Assembly (NCBI GenBank): GCA_011316305.1
Contig: SAUG01000109.1
Span: 62,001-126,000 of the forward strand
Source: Rusavskia elegans
Lineage: Eukaryota > Ascomycota > Lecanoromycetes > Teloschistales > Teloschistaceae
Reading direction: 5' to 3'
Length of the DNA stretch: 64,000 nucleotides
The first letter of the stretch is position 1. Every line of letters starts with the position of its first letter. The notes beneath the pieces are model-generated. The model did no database searches, had not been told where the DNA came from, and was given only the letters and a program-made list of their open reading frames with translations. Of this stretch, positions 47,057-59,070 are shown in pieces. A program made the position numbers and the translations under genes.

Positions 47057-49299
47057 TCACCCCGGCACTATCCGCGCCACGCTACGCCAGAAGTCACACC
47101 TCATTCCCCTTCCCCCCTCCCACGTATACGCATTGACAAGACTAAACTCGTTGCGTAGACCTGGGTCACTGAATTGGGTCACATTTTCTAGTTGAAGCCC
47201 AGGGGTCCCCGGGTACGCTGACGCGTTGAACGGTACTCCACCGGACTGGTTGAAGTTGACTTGGTAAGGCGCTGCCAAACTGTACGGTGGCCAGTTTGAA
47301 GCGGCATCTGGCTGATTGGGTAGAGGATCGATCGAGTCGGAAGATCCGGTCGGAGATGTTGCGTTTCCTCGCGCAGCAATGTCGGCTGGGATGGATGGAT
47401 CGTTCTTGGTGATGAAATTACCCCAACTGGTCATGAGGGCTTTGACAAAATCCGGTCCCTGGTTAGGTAATGCTGGGCCGAAAAAGGCAATGACATCTAC
47501 GCCATGCTGAGCGGGAATGGCGGAATATTGATATTTGTAGGCCACACGGTCATTGTTTGTAAAGGCCTCGGCAAGCCAGTAGGAAGGACAAACGAAAGTT
47601 GACTCGGAATAGACATTCATTGCGCGTTGCTGTTGACCGGCTCCGAAGGTCGAAACATTGACAGCTGTTGCACCAGAAACTCCGGACGTCGCGAATCCAA
47701 GTGCATCAGCCGAGTCTGACGCGTTGCTCGATGGATAATACAGTAGGATCCGGGATATATCGTCATCAGTGAAAAGCGGAAAGGTGTTGCGGAGAAAGTC
47801 GACAAAGTCCTCTTCCGTCACAACGTCTTGGGCTACGAACAATGGAGCTTCATTTGCATTGTTCTGCAGTAAAGCATCAGCGTTGGGTCGTGTTGATGAG
47901 CAAGTCCCTTACCCCAGAGAGCATACGTCTTCCATTCACCCTCTTCGCTAATAACTGCTGGCTTGGAATCTCTTGGATGAAGCGGCCATCAGTGACAGGG
48001 AGGAATGCCCAGGTTCCATAACGACTGCTCCCACTGATGGTGCTGGAGGCATTTTGAAGGGTGTCGGTCTCCTTACTGACAAGGCAATTGAAGATGGAAG
48101 TAATACGATTATTTTGCGCTAGTCCATCGAAACATCCAACGGCCGAGGCGAAGGCGTAGTATGACTGAGTGGGAACAAAGTCCGCATAGCCGAACTGTTG
48201 GGGAAGATAGGGCGAAGCGGCAATGGCGTTTTCGAACAGTGAGGAACCGAGAGTGCCCCCGAAAGCCATGGTTTGAAGCATCACAGAGCCTCCTCCGGCG
48301 CTCTCTCCGGCAACAGTGACCTGGGAAGCGTTCCCCCCGAAGAGATGAATGTAGGTCTGAACCCACTGTAGGGCGAAGGTCTGATCAAGGATTCCTGCAT
48401 TGACTGTTCCATACCTATATATCTCATCCGAGGACATGAAGCCGAAAGCGCCCAAGCGATACTCTACAGTGGATGTTAGAGTTAGCATGCCTAATACTCG
48501 ACCAATACAACCAACTGGGGAGTACATATGAGTTTGACAATGTATGATGCGTCAACCCAAGACGTCAACTAACGCCAGTCAAAGCCTCGATGCCTAGCTT
48601 GCCAGGTACTGCTCCAAAGAAAGACGAGATTGGGGTAGAGCAGCTCCGAAAACTACTTACGAATCGCCACCCCGATGAAGCTGTCATTGTTGGTGTTGAT
48701 AATCATAGAAAGATCTTGGTTGCCTTGACCTTGACCGTAGCCACCGCCATCTGTTCAACGTTAGATTTCCTCTTTGAGTGATTGCTCATAACGGAGATAC
48801 GTCTCATGAGTTGCGAGACAGGGGTTTAGGGGGAAAAGAGCTCGGACTTGGACTTACGGATCCAGACAAGGACGGGTAGATTCGCGGCATTGGGTGGTGC
48901 ATAGACACTCAAGAATAAGCAATCCTCGCTCCCGGTATAGTTGAAGCCTGGAGGCACAGGTGAGAAGTAGCTTTGAGGACATCGCTCCGGCAAAGCGTCT
49001 GCGCGCAAGACTTGGTCGCGATTCACTTGAGGAGCGGCAGGAGGCTGCCATCTTCTCGAACCAGTGGGTGGAGCTGCGAAACGGATGCCTTTGAAGGTGT
49101 TCAGGCCGGTGCTGGGATCTGCGACACCCTGATAGCGCTCATATCCCAGGTCGACTTCCGGGGCGGTGAGGGAAGTGTTGGTGGGAGTCTGGCGACGGGT
49201 AAGGAACGAATCAAACGGTCGAGCATTGTACGAAGGGGAGGCTGAAATGAAGGATGTCAAGAATGATAGAACGGCAAGATGGAGGTGAAATGCAGACAT
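47057..49299 (-). CDS. Secreted type-B carboxylesterase/lipase
   Basis: An alpha/beta-hydrolase of the carboxylesterase type-B family, expected to hydrolyse ester bonds outside the cell. Four exons (49299-48858, 48750-48661, 48463-47913, 47863-47057) join in phase through GT-AG introns to 629 residues, a normal family length. The start ATG opens a signal peptide (MSAFHLHLAVLSFLTSFISA). Family motifs are intact: EDCL at 125-128, oxyanion-hole HGGG from 148 (created by splicing), nucleophile Ser232 in GESAGG, acidic Glu366 in NANEA, and His481 in QHGVDV. It is the last gene before the transposon block, ending ~180 bp from it. The substrate cannot be told from sequence. Confidence 0.93.
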
Positions 49300-50852
49300 G
49301 ACGAGTATTGCAGCAGCAGTACTACAGCAAGAAGAGAGGCAGACTGGCGATTGAGGATATGAAGGTGCCTCACAGGCTCTATATATCTTGTCTATGGCCA
49401 ACTCACCATTCCCAAAAGCGGTAATATTCGAGAAGGCCAAGGTCATGCTAGTCGGGAATCTACAATGGTAGCACATATGATCCGGTCAGTCATACCATGT
49501 CACTGGAGACAGGGTGGGCCGATATCTGCCAAGTGTGCTGTGGATTGGTAAGAACCGAAGGATCGGATCTTCGACGGGGGGACTTCTTAGTGGTGGAAAT
49601 GGGAGAATGCGTGGGGAATCGTTTGCGGAGGAGTCGGATGGCATGGGTCATGACGAAGGCGGTGGTTGCATTGCATGGCAAGCTGCATGACGGCCGGCTG
49701 ATTCCATCGGGATGTGATTGTCGTGGGAGGGGGTTTGCTGGCACAGCAGGTTAGATCTGGCCGCGTCAGGAAGATGAGATGCTGCATCGCTCCGTCGACC
49801 GATTGAAAGGATTCTCACTTTCAGCCGTTTTGTTGGGCGTGAGTCAGCGAATGACCCGCTCGGCCTTCAGGCTCAACGCGAGAGACGAATATTCGATCAT
49901 CATGTGGATTCGAGAACAATCAGACCACGCTGCGAGTTGGAGGTCGCTTCATGCCGGGCCGGGCACGGCTTGGCGAAAGCATGTCGGCCCTAGCCCTAGC
50001 CCTAACCCTATCCTTAGCCCTACCCCGAGCCCTACTTTTGTGTCCTCTCCTCTTCTGAGGTCATCTCACGACTTCTCGAGTCACTCTTTTCCCAACGACG
50101 TCCCAGGCACCTCGAGGTTCTCTTCGAGGTTATCTTCTTATTCCAGGTCACACATTCCGCCAGTTGTGGGCGCACGAACGCGGCTAACAACAGTTTCCGA
50201 GACGAATAAAGGAACACCTCCCACAATAGATACCTCACCCGCCATCTCATCCTGTCCTACATCCGATTCTTCATTTATCAAAACCGCTTCTACTGTTGCA
50301 TCTCGAGCCTTTCGTCGATGCCTGCCATAGTCCTGTCTCTCACATATAGCATGTCCTTGCATCATCTTTCTGCCTTTATGCATCTGATCATGATAGGACA
50401 TCCTGTCCCTTTTCTTCTGCTGTGAATCTACCTGGTTCTTGGAACCTTCCTTTTGTGCCCACTTGAGGCACGCCGAATGATCAAACGTCGAATGCTTGCA
50501 CATTGATATCTTAGAAAGCCTCAGGCCGGAAGCGCTAACGTACAATGAAACCCTCGTGGCCTTCTCGGATTTGTTAGCACACCTTCCGGCCACGGTCAAA
50601 CACGGAGCCATCACCCACTGACTCACCCGGAGGAACGGCGACTTTTCTGGCGACCAGCAATGTGCCAGCCTGTGCTCAGCCTACTGACGGAATTCCTAAT
50701 TCAGGAATGGGTCGGATGCTGAAGTCGCAACTTCTCTTGTGCGCATACTGCGGCTCGCATGTACAATGACCTACCTCACAACGCGCTCAAACTGCTTTAA
50801 TACTTCTTGATCTATCCAATTCTCCAATATCAGCGTCTTGCTTCGCTTGACC
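49300..50852. promoter_or_regulatory. Intergenic region between two divergent secreted-protein genes
   Basis: About 1.55 kb between the starts of the carboxylesterase (minus) and the secreted protein gene (plus), so it should hold both promoters. It contains a telomere-like hexamer array (49987-50034). A 183-codon plus frame (49779-50330) and a 162-codon minus frame (50138-50626) overlap each other. Both are low-complexity without a recognisable domain, and I do not consider them genes. Confidence 0.5.
49987..50034 (+). repeat. Degenerate telomere-like hexamer array
   Basis: Eight consecutive 6-bp units of the CCCTAA type: three are CCCTAG or CCCTAA, the others differ by one or two bases (CCCTAT, CCTTAG, CCCTAC, CCCGAG). 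The filamentous-fungal telomere repeat is TTAGGG, so this is an interstitial telomere-like tract. It is either a scar of break repair or a telobox-type binding site. Confidence 0.75.
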
Positions 50853-52314
50853 ATGTTTTCAGTATACACAGGTCTTGCGGCGCTGCTGGCTCTGGTAGTT
50901 TTCCAATGCGAAGCTCTCACCGTTCCTCCTGGTGATGGCAACTTCGCTACCACTCCCGCGCCTCTCATCCCTATACCTTTTCCTGCAGCTCAAAGTCCAG
51001 CAAATCCACTAGATGATATCCAAATTCAATGCAGAGGGCCCTCTTTTGGGACCGGCATCAACTACGCCAGCTGCCTCGACGCTTTTGGAACCTTCAGGCG
51101 CGGGACTAATACCAGGCCCATCACTGTCGGCCAACGTGGCCAACGGGTTGGACTTTCGGTACCTAGCAGATGGATCAGTGGTATGACCGCTCGTCCGAAC
51201 TCTGTGCGGCGAAACGGTCGTTTCGGACTGGATACTAATTGGCCCCTCGCCTATTCTTAGATGACGGACTCTGCGTTTTTGACATTGTGAGGCGTGGGAC
51301 CGGTCCACCTGAACGAACAAGTGGATCCGAAATCGCTCGCGCTGCATGGCGGCTTATGCTCCAGTGTGTGCGAGACGGAGGCGGTCAGGGTGGAGTTGTC
51401 TCCGGTATTGGTACGTCCTTCAAGTCATGCAAACTTCTCCAAAGCAGCAGTCCTCAATAGGTCGCCATATACTCAATTTTTCATCAACCACAGGTCAATC
51501 TGGCACTCTCGGCGTGATCCTCCGCAAAAACGACCCCGTTAACGTCGCTTGCGGCGAAGAACCCCAGACCTATGGCCAAGACGTATGCGCCCAGTTGCTC
51601 CTAAGTTTACCTGCCGATGTGCAACCACCGCGGGTGTTTGGCGCCTACTGGGTCAGGGCAGAAGGACGACATGTTGATGAATTGATACCGACCTATTACC
51701 CTTTACGTATGTACTCATCTTCTCCCTTTACTTTCCCCCCAAATATAAGCATCGGTACATGGGTATTGGTACCCATCCCATTCGTCGCCACCCCTCCTCA
51801 ATCTGGCATCCAGCAGAGTATATCAACTTTACCGTAGAGATGACAAACTAATAGTTTTTGTTACCAGCGCCCCCAACTCAATGTCGTATTGGCATCTGGC
51901 CGATGGGGGACTTGTCGCCCGTGACAATCGTTGACACGGCGACTTGGTATGAGGTGTGGCAAGCTGGGATCGCGCTGGCGGGCATGTGCGCTCGGAAGGG
52001 TTTGCCAGGCAGTGTCTTGAATTTCGGTAAGCTGTACCACTATTGCCCTTATCGGAGTCGTTGTCATCGTCGTCAATTTCCCTACAGAATTCCCTTGCAG
52101 CGGCCTCTTCTTCCAAAACGTACTAGGCTCACGGAAGACGTGCGGACGAGACTGACGTTCCACCTTTATAGGCGTGAACAGACGGCTACAGATAACCCTT
52201 GATGACAATTCGGACCCCATTCTCAACAATGTTCCGCCAGGGGTGAACGTGACCGTGGTACACTTACCAATCGGTGGGGAAGGGATGAGGAATGAGACGG
52301 TAGCGGTAGCGTAG
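50853..52314 (+). CDS. Secreted cysteine-containing protein of unknown function
   Basis: Five exons (50853-51180, 51261-51410, 51494-51706, 51868-52026, 52172-52314) with GT-AG introns, all in phase 1, encode 330 residues. The start ATG gives a signal peptide (MFSVYTGLAALLALVVFQCEA). The mature part has spaced cysteines (IQCRGPSFG, NYASCLDAF, DDGLCVFDIV, LMLQCVRDGGGQGGVVSGIG, NVACGEE) resembling widespread fungal secreted proteins with a C...SC...FG.R...DDG.C.DIV pattern and no known activity. The C-terminal part (TQCRIGIWPMGD onward) has no match I recognise. It is convergent with TMA64. Structure is confident; function is not. Confidence 0.82.
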
Positions 52315-53254
52315 CGAGGCAACAGTCTTGCTGCACTAATGCGCTAGTAGATATACCCTCCTTTTCCAAAAGAGGTTCAGCTTTCCTAACATTGTCTCTG
52401 GGGAGAGTTTGACTTCTATTCTAGACTAAGCTGCTATATTCCATAATTCCGTATCGAGTGATCTGTCAAACCCCAATAATTGAACCCACGAGCCTTTACA
52501 TTGATCTTAGAGTAAATTATCGTGCTATCATGTCTTGTGAGTCTCCTGTACAATCACGTATATGTTATACATCCTCTTCACTTCGTCACCTTTCATGCTC
52601 ATAAGGTACTACTCATCCTTCGCCTTCACTAGATTCCCCGCCTACCTACCGGCCGGCCATTATTTACCAATTCACCTCTGCAGCGTTCACACGACCTATC
52701 TCTTTTCTTCTCTCGGTCCAGTCTCTACAACTCAAAGTCTTCATATATCCATGGATGAAAATACGCGGCTTAGGAAGTAGGGAACTGATAGTGAATGCTA
52801 CGTTCGATACAGGTGGGAATTTGGCGTTTTTTTGGTGAAAGGGTCGATGGAAGTGGAAATGGAAATGGAAATGGGATCTGTCACTCGAGTTTCGACTGAG
52901 AGCATGGTTTTTATCTTGCTAGTTATCTGCCCGTCATGGGCAGGCACACTGGAAGGCCTCTATTCTTGTTCTTCATTGTTCATGATGTTCAGTAATGGTG
53001 TTTTTTGTGACCTTAAAGGACATGTTCGCTATGACTCCGAAACTTCGTCCATCCTCTGTTGGACATGATACGCAGCTCCTGATGTGTTTTCTCGGTGTGA
53101 CCTCGAAGGACATAGTTGCCATGTCTTCGTCGAACAGTCGTTTGGTGAAGCCAATGGTCATTCTTTGCCATGGCCCCCAATCCCGAATCAAACCATCATC
53201 GCCGGGCATTAGCTCGTGATTCCCTTGTCGAACTCTAATCGACATGCGATGTCA
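52315..53254. other. Convergent intergenic region
   Basis: About 940 bp between the 3' ends of the secreted protein gene and TMA64, without a credible gene. It should hold both 3' UTRs. It includes a purine run built of GGAAAT/GGAAGT units (~52,848-52,875) and an imperfect duplication of ~26 bp at 53007 and 53097. Confidence 0.5.
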
Positions 53255-55320
53255 TCATTTCTTCTTCCCTTTCGTCTTATCATTAACCTCGACCCAATGC
53301 CTACTAACCCCCCTCTTCTCCAACGCCTTAATCATCGCATCCTTCTGCGGTCCCTGAACCATGACCTCCATAACCGGTTTCTTCGGACTACTACCCGCCA
53401 ACTGCCCCACACTCGTCGAACTCGCACACGCTTTCTGCAATTCATCCGCTAAAGCCTGCGGTTGGATATGGAAAGCCTCCACACCTGACAACTTCGTGAC
53501 GGTCTTATTGCCGGACCGGGTTTCCAGCACGATGGTGATTTTGGGCGCGTGGCCGGCTTTGGCTTTGACAGAGTCCCGCGTTTCGTCGTTGCGCAGGATG
53601 ATGTGGTAGGGGGAACAGGATTTGAGGATACGGTCGATGAGCGCGTCGCGGGGGACGGAACCTTTAGCTAGGACTTCGCGGTCGAGAGGGGTGGAGCCGT
53701 CGAAGACGGCATTGGCGAGGATGGGATCGAGGTTGACGAGCCTTTTGTTCGTATCGGAGACGAGTTCTTCTGAGTCGATGTATGCATTGATGATGGGTCG
53801 GAGTTCGGTGGGAAGGTACAGAGCATGATGATTTGCTTTGGAGGCTGCAAAAACCGGTGCGAGCTGCTCTTTGGACTTGTAAAGATCGATCTTGGCGAGC
53901 TTTTGACCGATTGAGCTGTCGGATGAGGATGTGTCTGCTGTGATGGCTTTGCCACCGCCTCCACCTCCTGATTCTGCTCCGGCTGTTTCTTTCTTCGGAA
54001 GCTTGTATGGCACGAAATTCACGATGGCTGGATCCTCAAAGTCGATATCGACAACGACACATTCGCCTCCATCCCGATCTTTGGACTTCAGTAATCGAGC
54101 TTTGTCAAATGCTTTGATGAACTTCTTGGCATTCTTCCATGAGGTCTTTTTTATGTTCAAGGTTGCGGCTTGTGTGATTGGGAGGAATGGTAAGACGAGA
54201 TTCGATATTAGGGCGGATTGGTTGACTGGGAAGTTCAGTCCATGATGGGGATCTGATTTGTTGGTATTTCGGTTATGATGTAGGCCGTACAGGAGGGCAT
54301 TCCAGAAGATGTCATCGATTTCTACATTTTCATGTAAGAGGTATGTTGCCAGGCTTCGCCGAGGCGACTCTAGTTGCAACATACCTTTGGTCGAGAGGTC
54401 TTTTTCCTCCTCATCCACTCTTTCGAACGGTTCGGCATCCTCGCCCTCCACAAACTCATTCTGGCCTTTCTCTTGGCTTTTCTGGGCAGCGGTGTATGGA
54501 ATGGGAACGCCTCCCTCGTTCTGCGCATCGTCCGAATCCTCGACAGTGACGTCGTTCAAACGCTCTGCCAGGCCGCTTCTTCCATCATATGTGTCCCAGC
54601 CCTGGATGTCATCTGGAGCACTGCCGCCACCACTGCCTCCTTGGCTCCAAGCCCATATCTCATCGCCGTCCCAATGTTCGCCCCGGACGGCATGCCCCTT
54701 GGCTCCTCTGACTTGTTGCAGCATGGCGACATCGATTTCGCAAACCCCAACGACCATGGGTACATTCGGCTTCTCCAGGCTGGCGATTGCGACGACGGAA
54801 CCCTTGGTTGCTTTGGATGGAAACGGAGGTCCACGAGCTAAGCCAGGTGTCATCAGATCGGCACCACCTCGTAGCTTCTGTAGTACGACGTCGGGAGTGT
54901 GGAGTAGAGGTACAAGCCCCGGATTCATCCAGAGTGTGTAGACTGTGGGAAGTAGTCTGTCCTCGAGTTTGATCCACAGCACGCGCTGCGGCTGCCCAGA
55001 ATGCTTGCCAACATAGAGAGTACCGGAGACCTGCTTCAAGTCTTTGCCGGCAGTTGTGGTGAAGCGAGCGGACTGGATATTGTCCGGCAGCAAGGCATTG
55101 CGGATGGCTCCCACACCTATTGTTGCAGTTTCCTGACCAGTCTCAGGCTGATCGGTGGCCTCTTTTGATGGAATCTCAACTCCATAGTCGGCGATGATCT
55201 GGTCTGCTATTCTTCGCCTATCGGAGGAGCGTAAGGGAGCGAGGGCTTTGATCTGTTTCCCAGTCAATTGGATTCCTCCAACAGCAAAGGACTGCCGACA
55301 TTTGGCTTCTTCTTGAACAT
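53255..55320 (-). CDS. TMA64: Translation factor Tma64/eIF2D
   Basis: Homologue of eIF2D (yeast Tma64), which binds the 40S subunit, promotes tRNA and mRNA release after termination, and can deliver initiator tRNA without GTP. The model has a 21-nt first exon (55320-55300, MFKKKPN), a 47-nt intron with an unusual donor GTCGGC, exon 2 (55252 to ~54385), a 63-nt intron with GTATGT donor (~54384-54322) and exon 3 to 53255, giving ~651 residues. Domains: N-terminal pre-PUA with LRSSDRRRIADQI, PUA (~98-208), a charged linker, SWIB/MDM2-like and winged-helix part (~380-540), and SUI1/eIF1 domain (~560-645, ending KGKKK). Intron 2 is a multiple of three without stops, so it would also read through. 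It is divergent from SEY1. Confidence 0.93.
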
Positions 55321-55675
55321 GCTCTTGGGGACAGAGCTATAGAATTGACAGTATACTGTTCAAGCGATTGGATTGGGGACAGTGCAGCGTTCCCCCGGGT
55401 TGCTGAGCTCTGAGAGTGTGGGCGTGTGGATTGTGGTGTCAACCAGGGGCTGTCGGAGATGACGTCAAGTGCCGAGAGTCATCCAAACATTTTGGTGTCG
55501 ATTTGATGAGAACTTGGACTCCTCTCCGCTTGAGTATCAACCACTAATTACGAGTTACACAAGCATCCGACCAGCCCTTCACCCACGAGCGTGTCACCAC
55601 TCCACTCCTCCTCCGCGTTACTGTTGCCGGTCGTATTAACATTGCTTTGGCGCTGTCAAAGTCCACTCATTGACC
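55321..55675. promoter_or_regulatory. Shared divergent promoter of TMA64 and SEY1
   Basis: 355 bp between the two start codons, the only room for both promoters and 5' leaders. No TATA box is obvious. A pyrimidine-rich stretch precedes SEY1, as is common at fungal transcription starts. Confidence 0.6.
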
Positions 55676-58508
55676 ATGACCACCAGCACTACTCTCTCCC
55701 CACAACGCGCTGCCAAAGAGAATCGCCCACCTTCCACCTCGAGACACCCTACAGCGCCCTCGATCATGCAAGTTAATGGGCACTTCGCGGGGGTCGGCGA
55801 GACGCCTACTAAAGAGCAGTACGAGCATGGAATCCAAGTCATCAACGAGGATCAAGAGTTCAAGTACTAACCCCCTCCTCTCTATCCCCCAGCACTTGTA
55901 TCACCCTCTCTGATGCATCATGATTACAGCCATACTCTCCCAAACTACCTGTCCTTCGAAAAGGTCGGTCAAGCTGGCTTCAACTACCATCTCATCTCCG
56001 TCTTTGGCTCTCAGTCAACCGGGAAATCGACGCTTCTCAACCACCTTTTTGGCACGGAATTTGGAGTCATGTCCGAGACGGAAAGAAAGCAGACCACCAA
56101 GGGCATATGGATGTCCAGAAACAAGCGCGCCCACACCGACGGACTCTCCAAGAGCATGGCAGACAACATCTTGATCATGGATGTTGAGGGCACCGATGGC
56201 CGGGAGCGAGGAGAGGATCAAGACTTCGAGCGGAAGAGCGCCTTGTTCGCACTGGCCACCAGTGAGGTCCTGATCGTCAACATTTGGGAGCATCAGGTTG
56301 GCTTGTACCAGGGCGCAAACATGGGTTTGTTAAAGGTCGTCTTCGAGGTCAACCTGGAGCTGTTCCTGAAGGGTAACAAGTACGTTATCTGCACCTAAGC
56401 GTGACTACATTGTTGCTGATAAGTCAGAAATAACCCTCGTTCTCTCTTGTTCTTCGTCATCAGAGATCATCTTGGTACCACACCACTTGCCAACCTACGG
56501 AACACCCTAATCCAGGATCTGTCACGTATATGGGCGAGTCTATCGAAACCCAAAGGTATGGAGGACTCCAAGATTGAACATTACTTCGACTTCGCCTTCT
56601 CCGCTCTTCCCCACAAGATCCTCCAACCCGAAAAGTTCGTCTCCGAGTGTCGCAAGCTCGGGACAAGATTCCGAGAAGGCCAGAGAGACCCTCGAAGAGA
56701 CCCTCTACGCGTGGAGGAAGAGTTAGATCGAGGCATCTTTCTACCAGAATACCATCGCCGCATACCGGCAGATGGCTTTTCAATCTATGCAGAAAACGTG
56801 TGGGATCAGATTGTCAACAATAAGGATTTGGATTTACCCACCCAGCAAGAGCTAATGGCTCAATTCCGGTGCGATGAGATCTCTAGGGAAGTGCTGGTCG
56901 CGTTCGACGAGGCCATTGTACCGTTCGAAAACAAGCAAGCCGATGGCATTCGTTCTGGGGCGCCCGAGATACTCGGTGGACTTGGGGCTGCCATGCGCAC
57001 AGCACGCATGAAAACAGTCAAAGCGTTCGAGACCGAAGCCAGCAGGTATCATAAAGGTGTCTTCACCCGGAAGAAGAGTGAGCTGGAGAGCAAGATCGAT
57101 GGACGACTCAAGGTTCTCTTCCAAGGGCAGCTGTCCGCGGCCCACAAATCAGGCGTTCGGGAATTCAGCGATGCGGTCAGTGGTGCAGTCAAGGCAGGCC
57201 AGAAGCGAGGCGCGAACTACGATTTCGCCGAGATCGTGGATCGGGAGAAGAAGACTGCTCTGTCAAGATATGAAAAGGAGGCAAGGGCTGTGTTGGTGGA
57301 AGGTACATCGTGGAGCAATTACAAGCAGGAGCTAGCATCATACCAGAAGGAGCTTGGCGAAGTGAGTGGGCGGCTCCGGCGGGACGAGATGCGACGGCTA
57401 GCTACTCGAGTGGAACGATGGGTGAAGTCGCGACTAGGCGAATCTGTCGGATTGGAATTCAATTCCCTAGGCTCGGGTCGTGGCGGCTCCAGTGCTCCAG
57501 AGACGGGCGATAAACCATCGGAAACGGAGATCTGGGACCGGATATGGGGTGTCTTCATCAAGACCGTCAAAGAAGCTGAACGACGATTTACAGATCGGGC
57601 GCGAAGCTTCGACGCCAGTGCAGACGAAGTAGATGTTGGGATCTGGCGACTGAGGAGAAAGTCCTGGGGAGTGTTGAGGGCGAAGATTGATGAAGAGATG
57701 ATGGAGGGCAATCTACTGCTGAAGCTTCGCGAGAACTTTGAGGATAAATTCCGCTACGATGATGCTGGAGTACCTCGGATATGGCGGCCCACAGACGACA
57801 TCGATGGCATCTACACCAAAGCCCGGGAATCTACCCTAACACTGATACCATTGCTGTGTCGTTTCCAATCGGCTAATACATCCTCCCCACCCCCGTTGGA
57901 CGACTGGATCGGTAGTGCTCCACAGTCGGTCACGCCTGCAGACGAAGAGGATCTGGTGCCAATAGGGGGCGTGGATGAAGACGAGGGTAAGAGTCTGGAG
58001 GAAGAAATGACGATCCTGAGCGACTCCAAGAAGCAAGATGTCACTGTTCGGTTCAAGAAGACAGCCGATGGTGTCTACGTAGAAGCGAAGCGTAGCGCGA
58101 TCGGTGGGATGACCCAAGTGCCTCTGTACTTCTATGGCTTGCTCCTGGCGCTGGGCTGGAACGAGATTGTGGCAGGTAAGGTTCTCCGTTGGCTTTATCT
58201 TATGAGTTGCACTAACGATCATGCCAGTCTTGCGTAATCCTGTGTACTTCCTTTTCCTCATCCTCGTGGGCATTGGCGCCTATGTCACTTACACGCTCAA
58301 CTTGTGGGGTCCCATGTACCAGATGGCAAACGCAGCATCTCAGCAAGCTCTCGAAGAAGGCAAGAAGCGGTTGCGGGAATTCCTCGAAGCATCGGATACA
58401 GGACGCCAAGCAATGGCAATGTCGAGCGATGATGGCATACAGATGCAGAAGCTCAACGGTCAAGGCAAGGCCAGTGGACCGAGGGAGGACGAGGACGAAG
58501 AGATATGA
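55676..58508 (+). CDS. SEY1: Sey1, dynamin-like GTPase for homotypic ER fusion
   Basis: Fungal counterpart of atlastin and plant RHD3, which tethers and fuses ER tubules using GTP. Four exons (55676-55863, 55930-56379, 56428-58175, 58228-58508) join in phase to 888 residues, the usual length. The GTPase domain has the P-loop GSQSTGKS (89-96), [13 protein letters not shown] as switch/G3, and VIRDH in the G4 position. A long helical-bundle middle region follows. Two membrane segments ([14 protein letters not shown] and [20 protein letters not shown]) form a hairpin near residues 770-825, followed by a ~65-residue cytosolic tail with the acidic end EDEDEEI. The tail and second membrane segment come from the last exon. 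Confidence 0.96.
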
Positions 58509-59070
58509 GTTACGAACAGCGTGTCAGTGTCTGAATGTTGGATATCATGTTTATTACTATCCAAACGTCGAGCAGGCCGTGATATGAGCATGGCGCTGAA
58601 CTCGATCCTACTTCGAAGCCCGCCGGTGTACCTTTCGTTGATCATTATTCCCTTGCGTCTCTTCGAGTAACCCTTGTCGGTCTCGGGATCATCCTGTTGG
58701 GGGACCCTGAATATATCTCCGCAGAGGCCAAGGGCTAGAGTTACAGTTTTGGTGTGGTTCGCTAACAAATCGACCATGGGTCCCGAATACGACGGTATAC
58801 GAGTACGAGACGAGCGGGACGGCACATCCCGCAGTGCATCTTGGCTCACTCGAGTGGAAGCCATCTTGAATCCTCCTCAGCCAATACGTCCGTATGTCGG
58901 CGATACCAATAATTTGAGATGGGCTGAATATGGCTGCAGGCAGTCATCTCATCTCAACATGGCATCACACCGCGTCATGCACCAGACTTCTGGCTCCGGT
59001 GCTGCCCTTGCCTTCCAATAACCTCGTCAGACTCTTGCGCGAGGACACTGCTTAATCGAACACGAACGCC
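58509..59070. other. Intergenic region after SEY1
   Basis: About 560 bp with no gene I can support. It should hold the SEY1 3' UTR and the promoter of the downstream thioesterase-like gene. A 115-codon frame at 58674-59021 lacks a recognisable domain and codes on both strands with stops just outside. Confidence 0.5.

Noticed and set aside
49779..50330. 183-codon plus-strand frame containing the telomere-like array
   Set aside because: Ser/Pro-rich low-complexity translation with no domain or splice support; an overlapping minus frame (50138-50626) is equally long, so neither is convincing.
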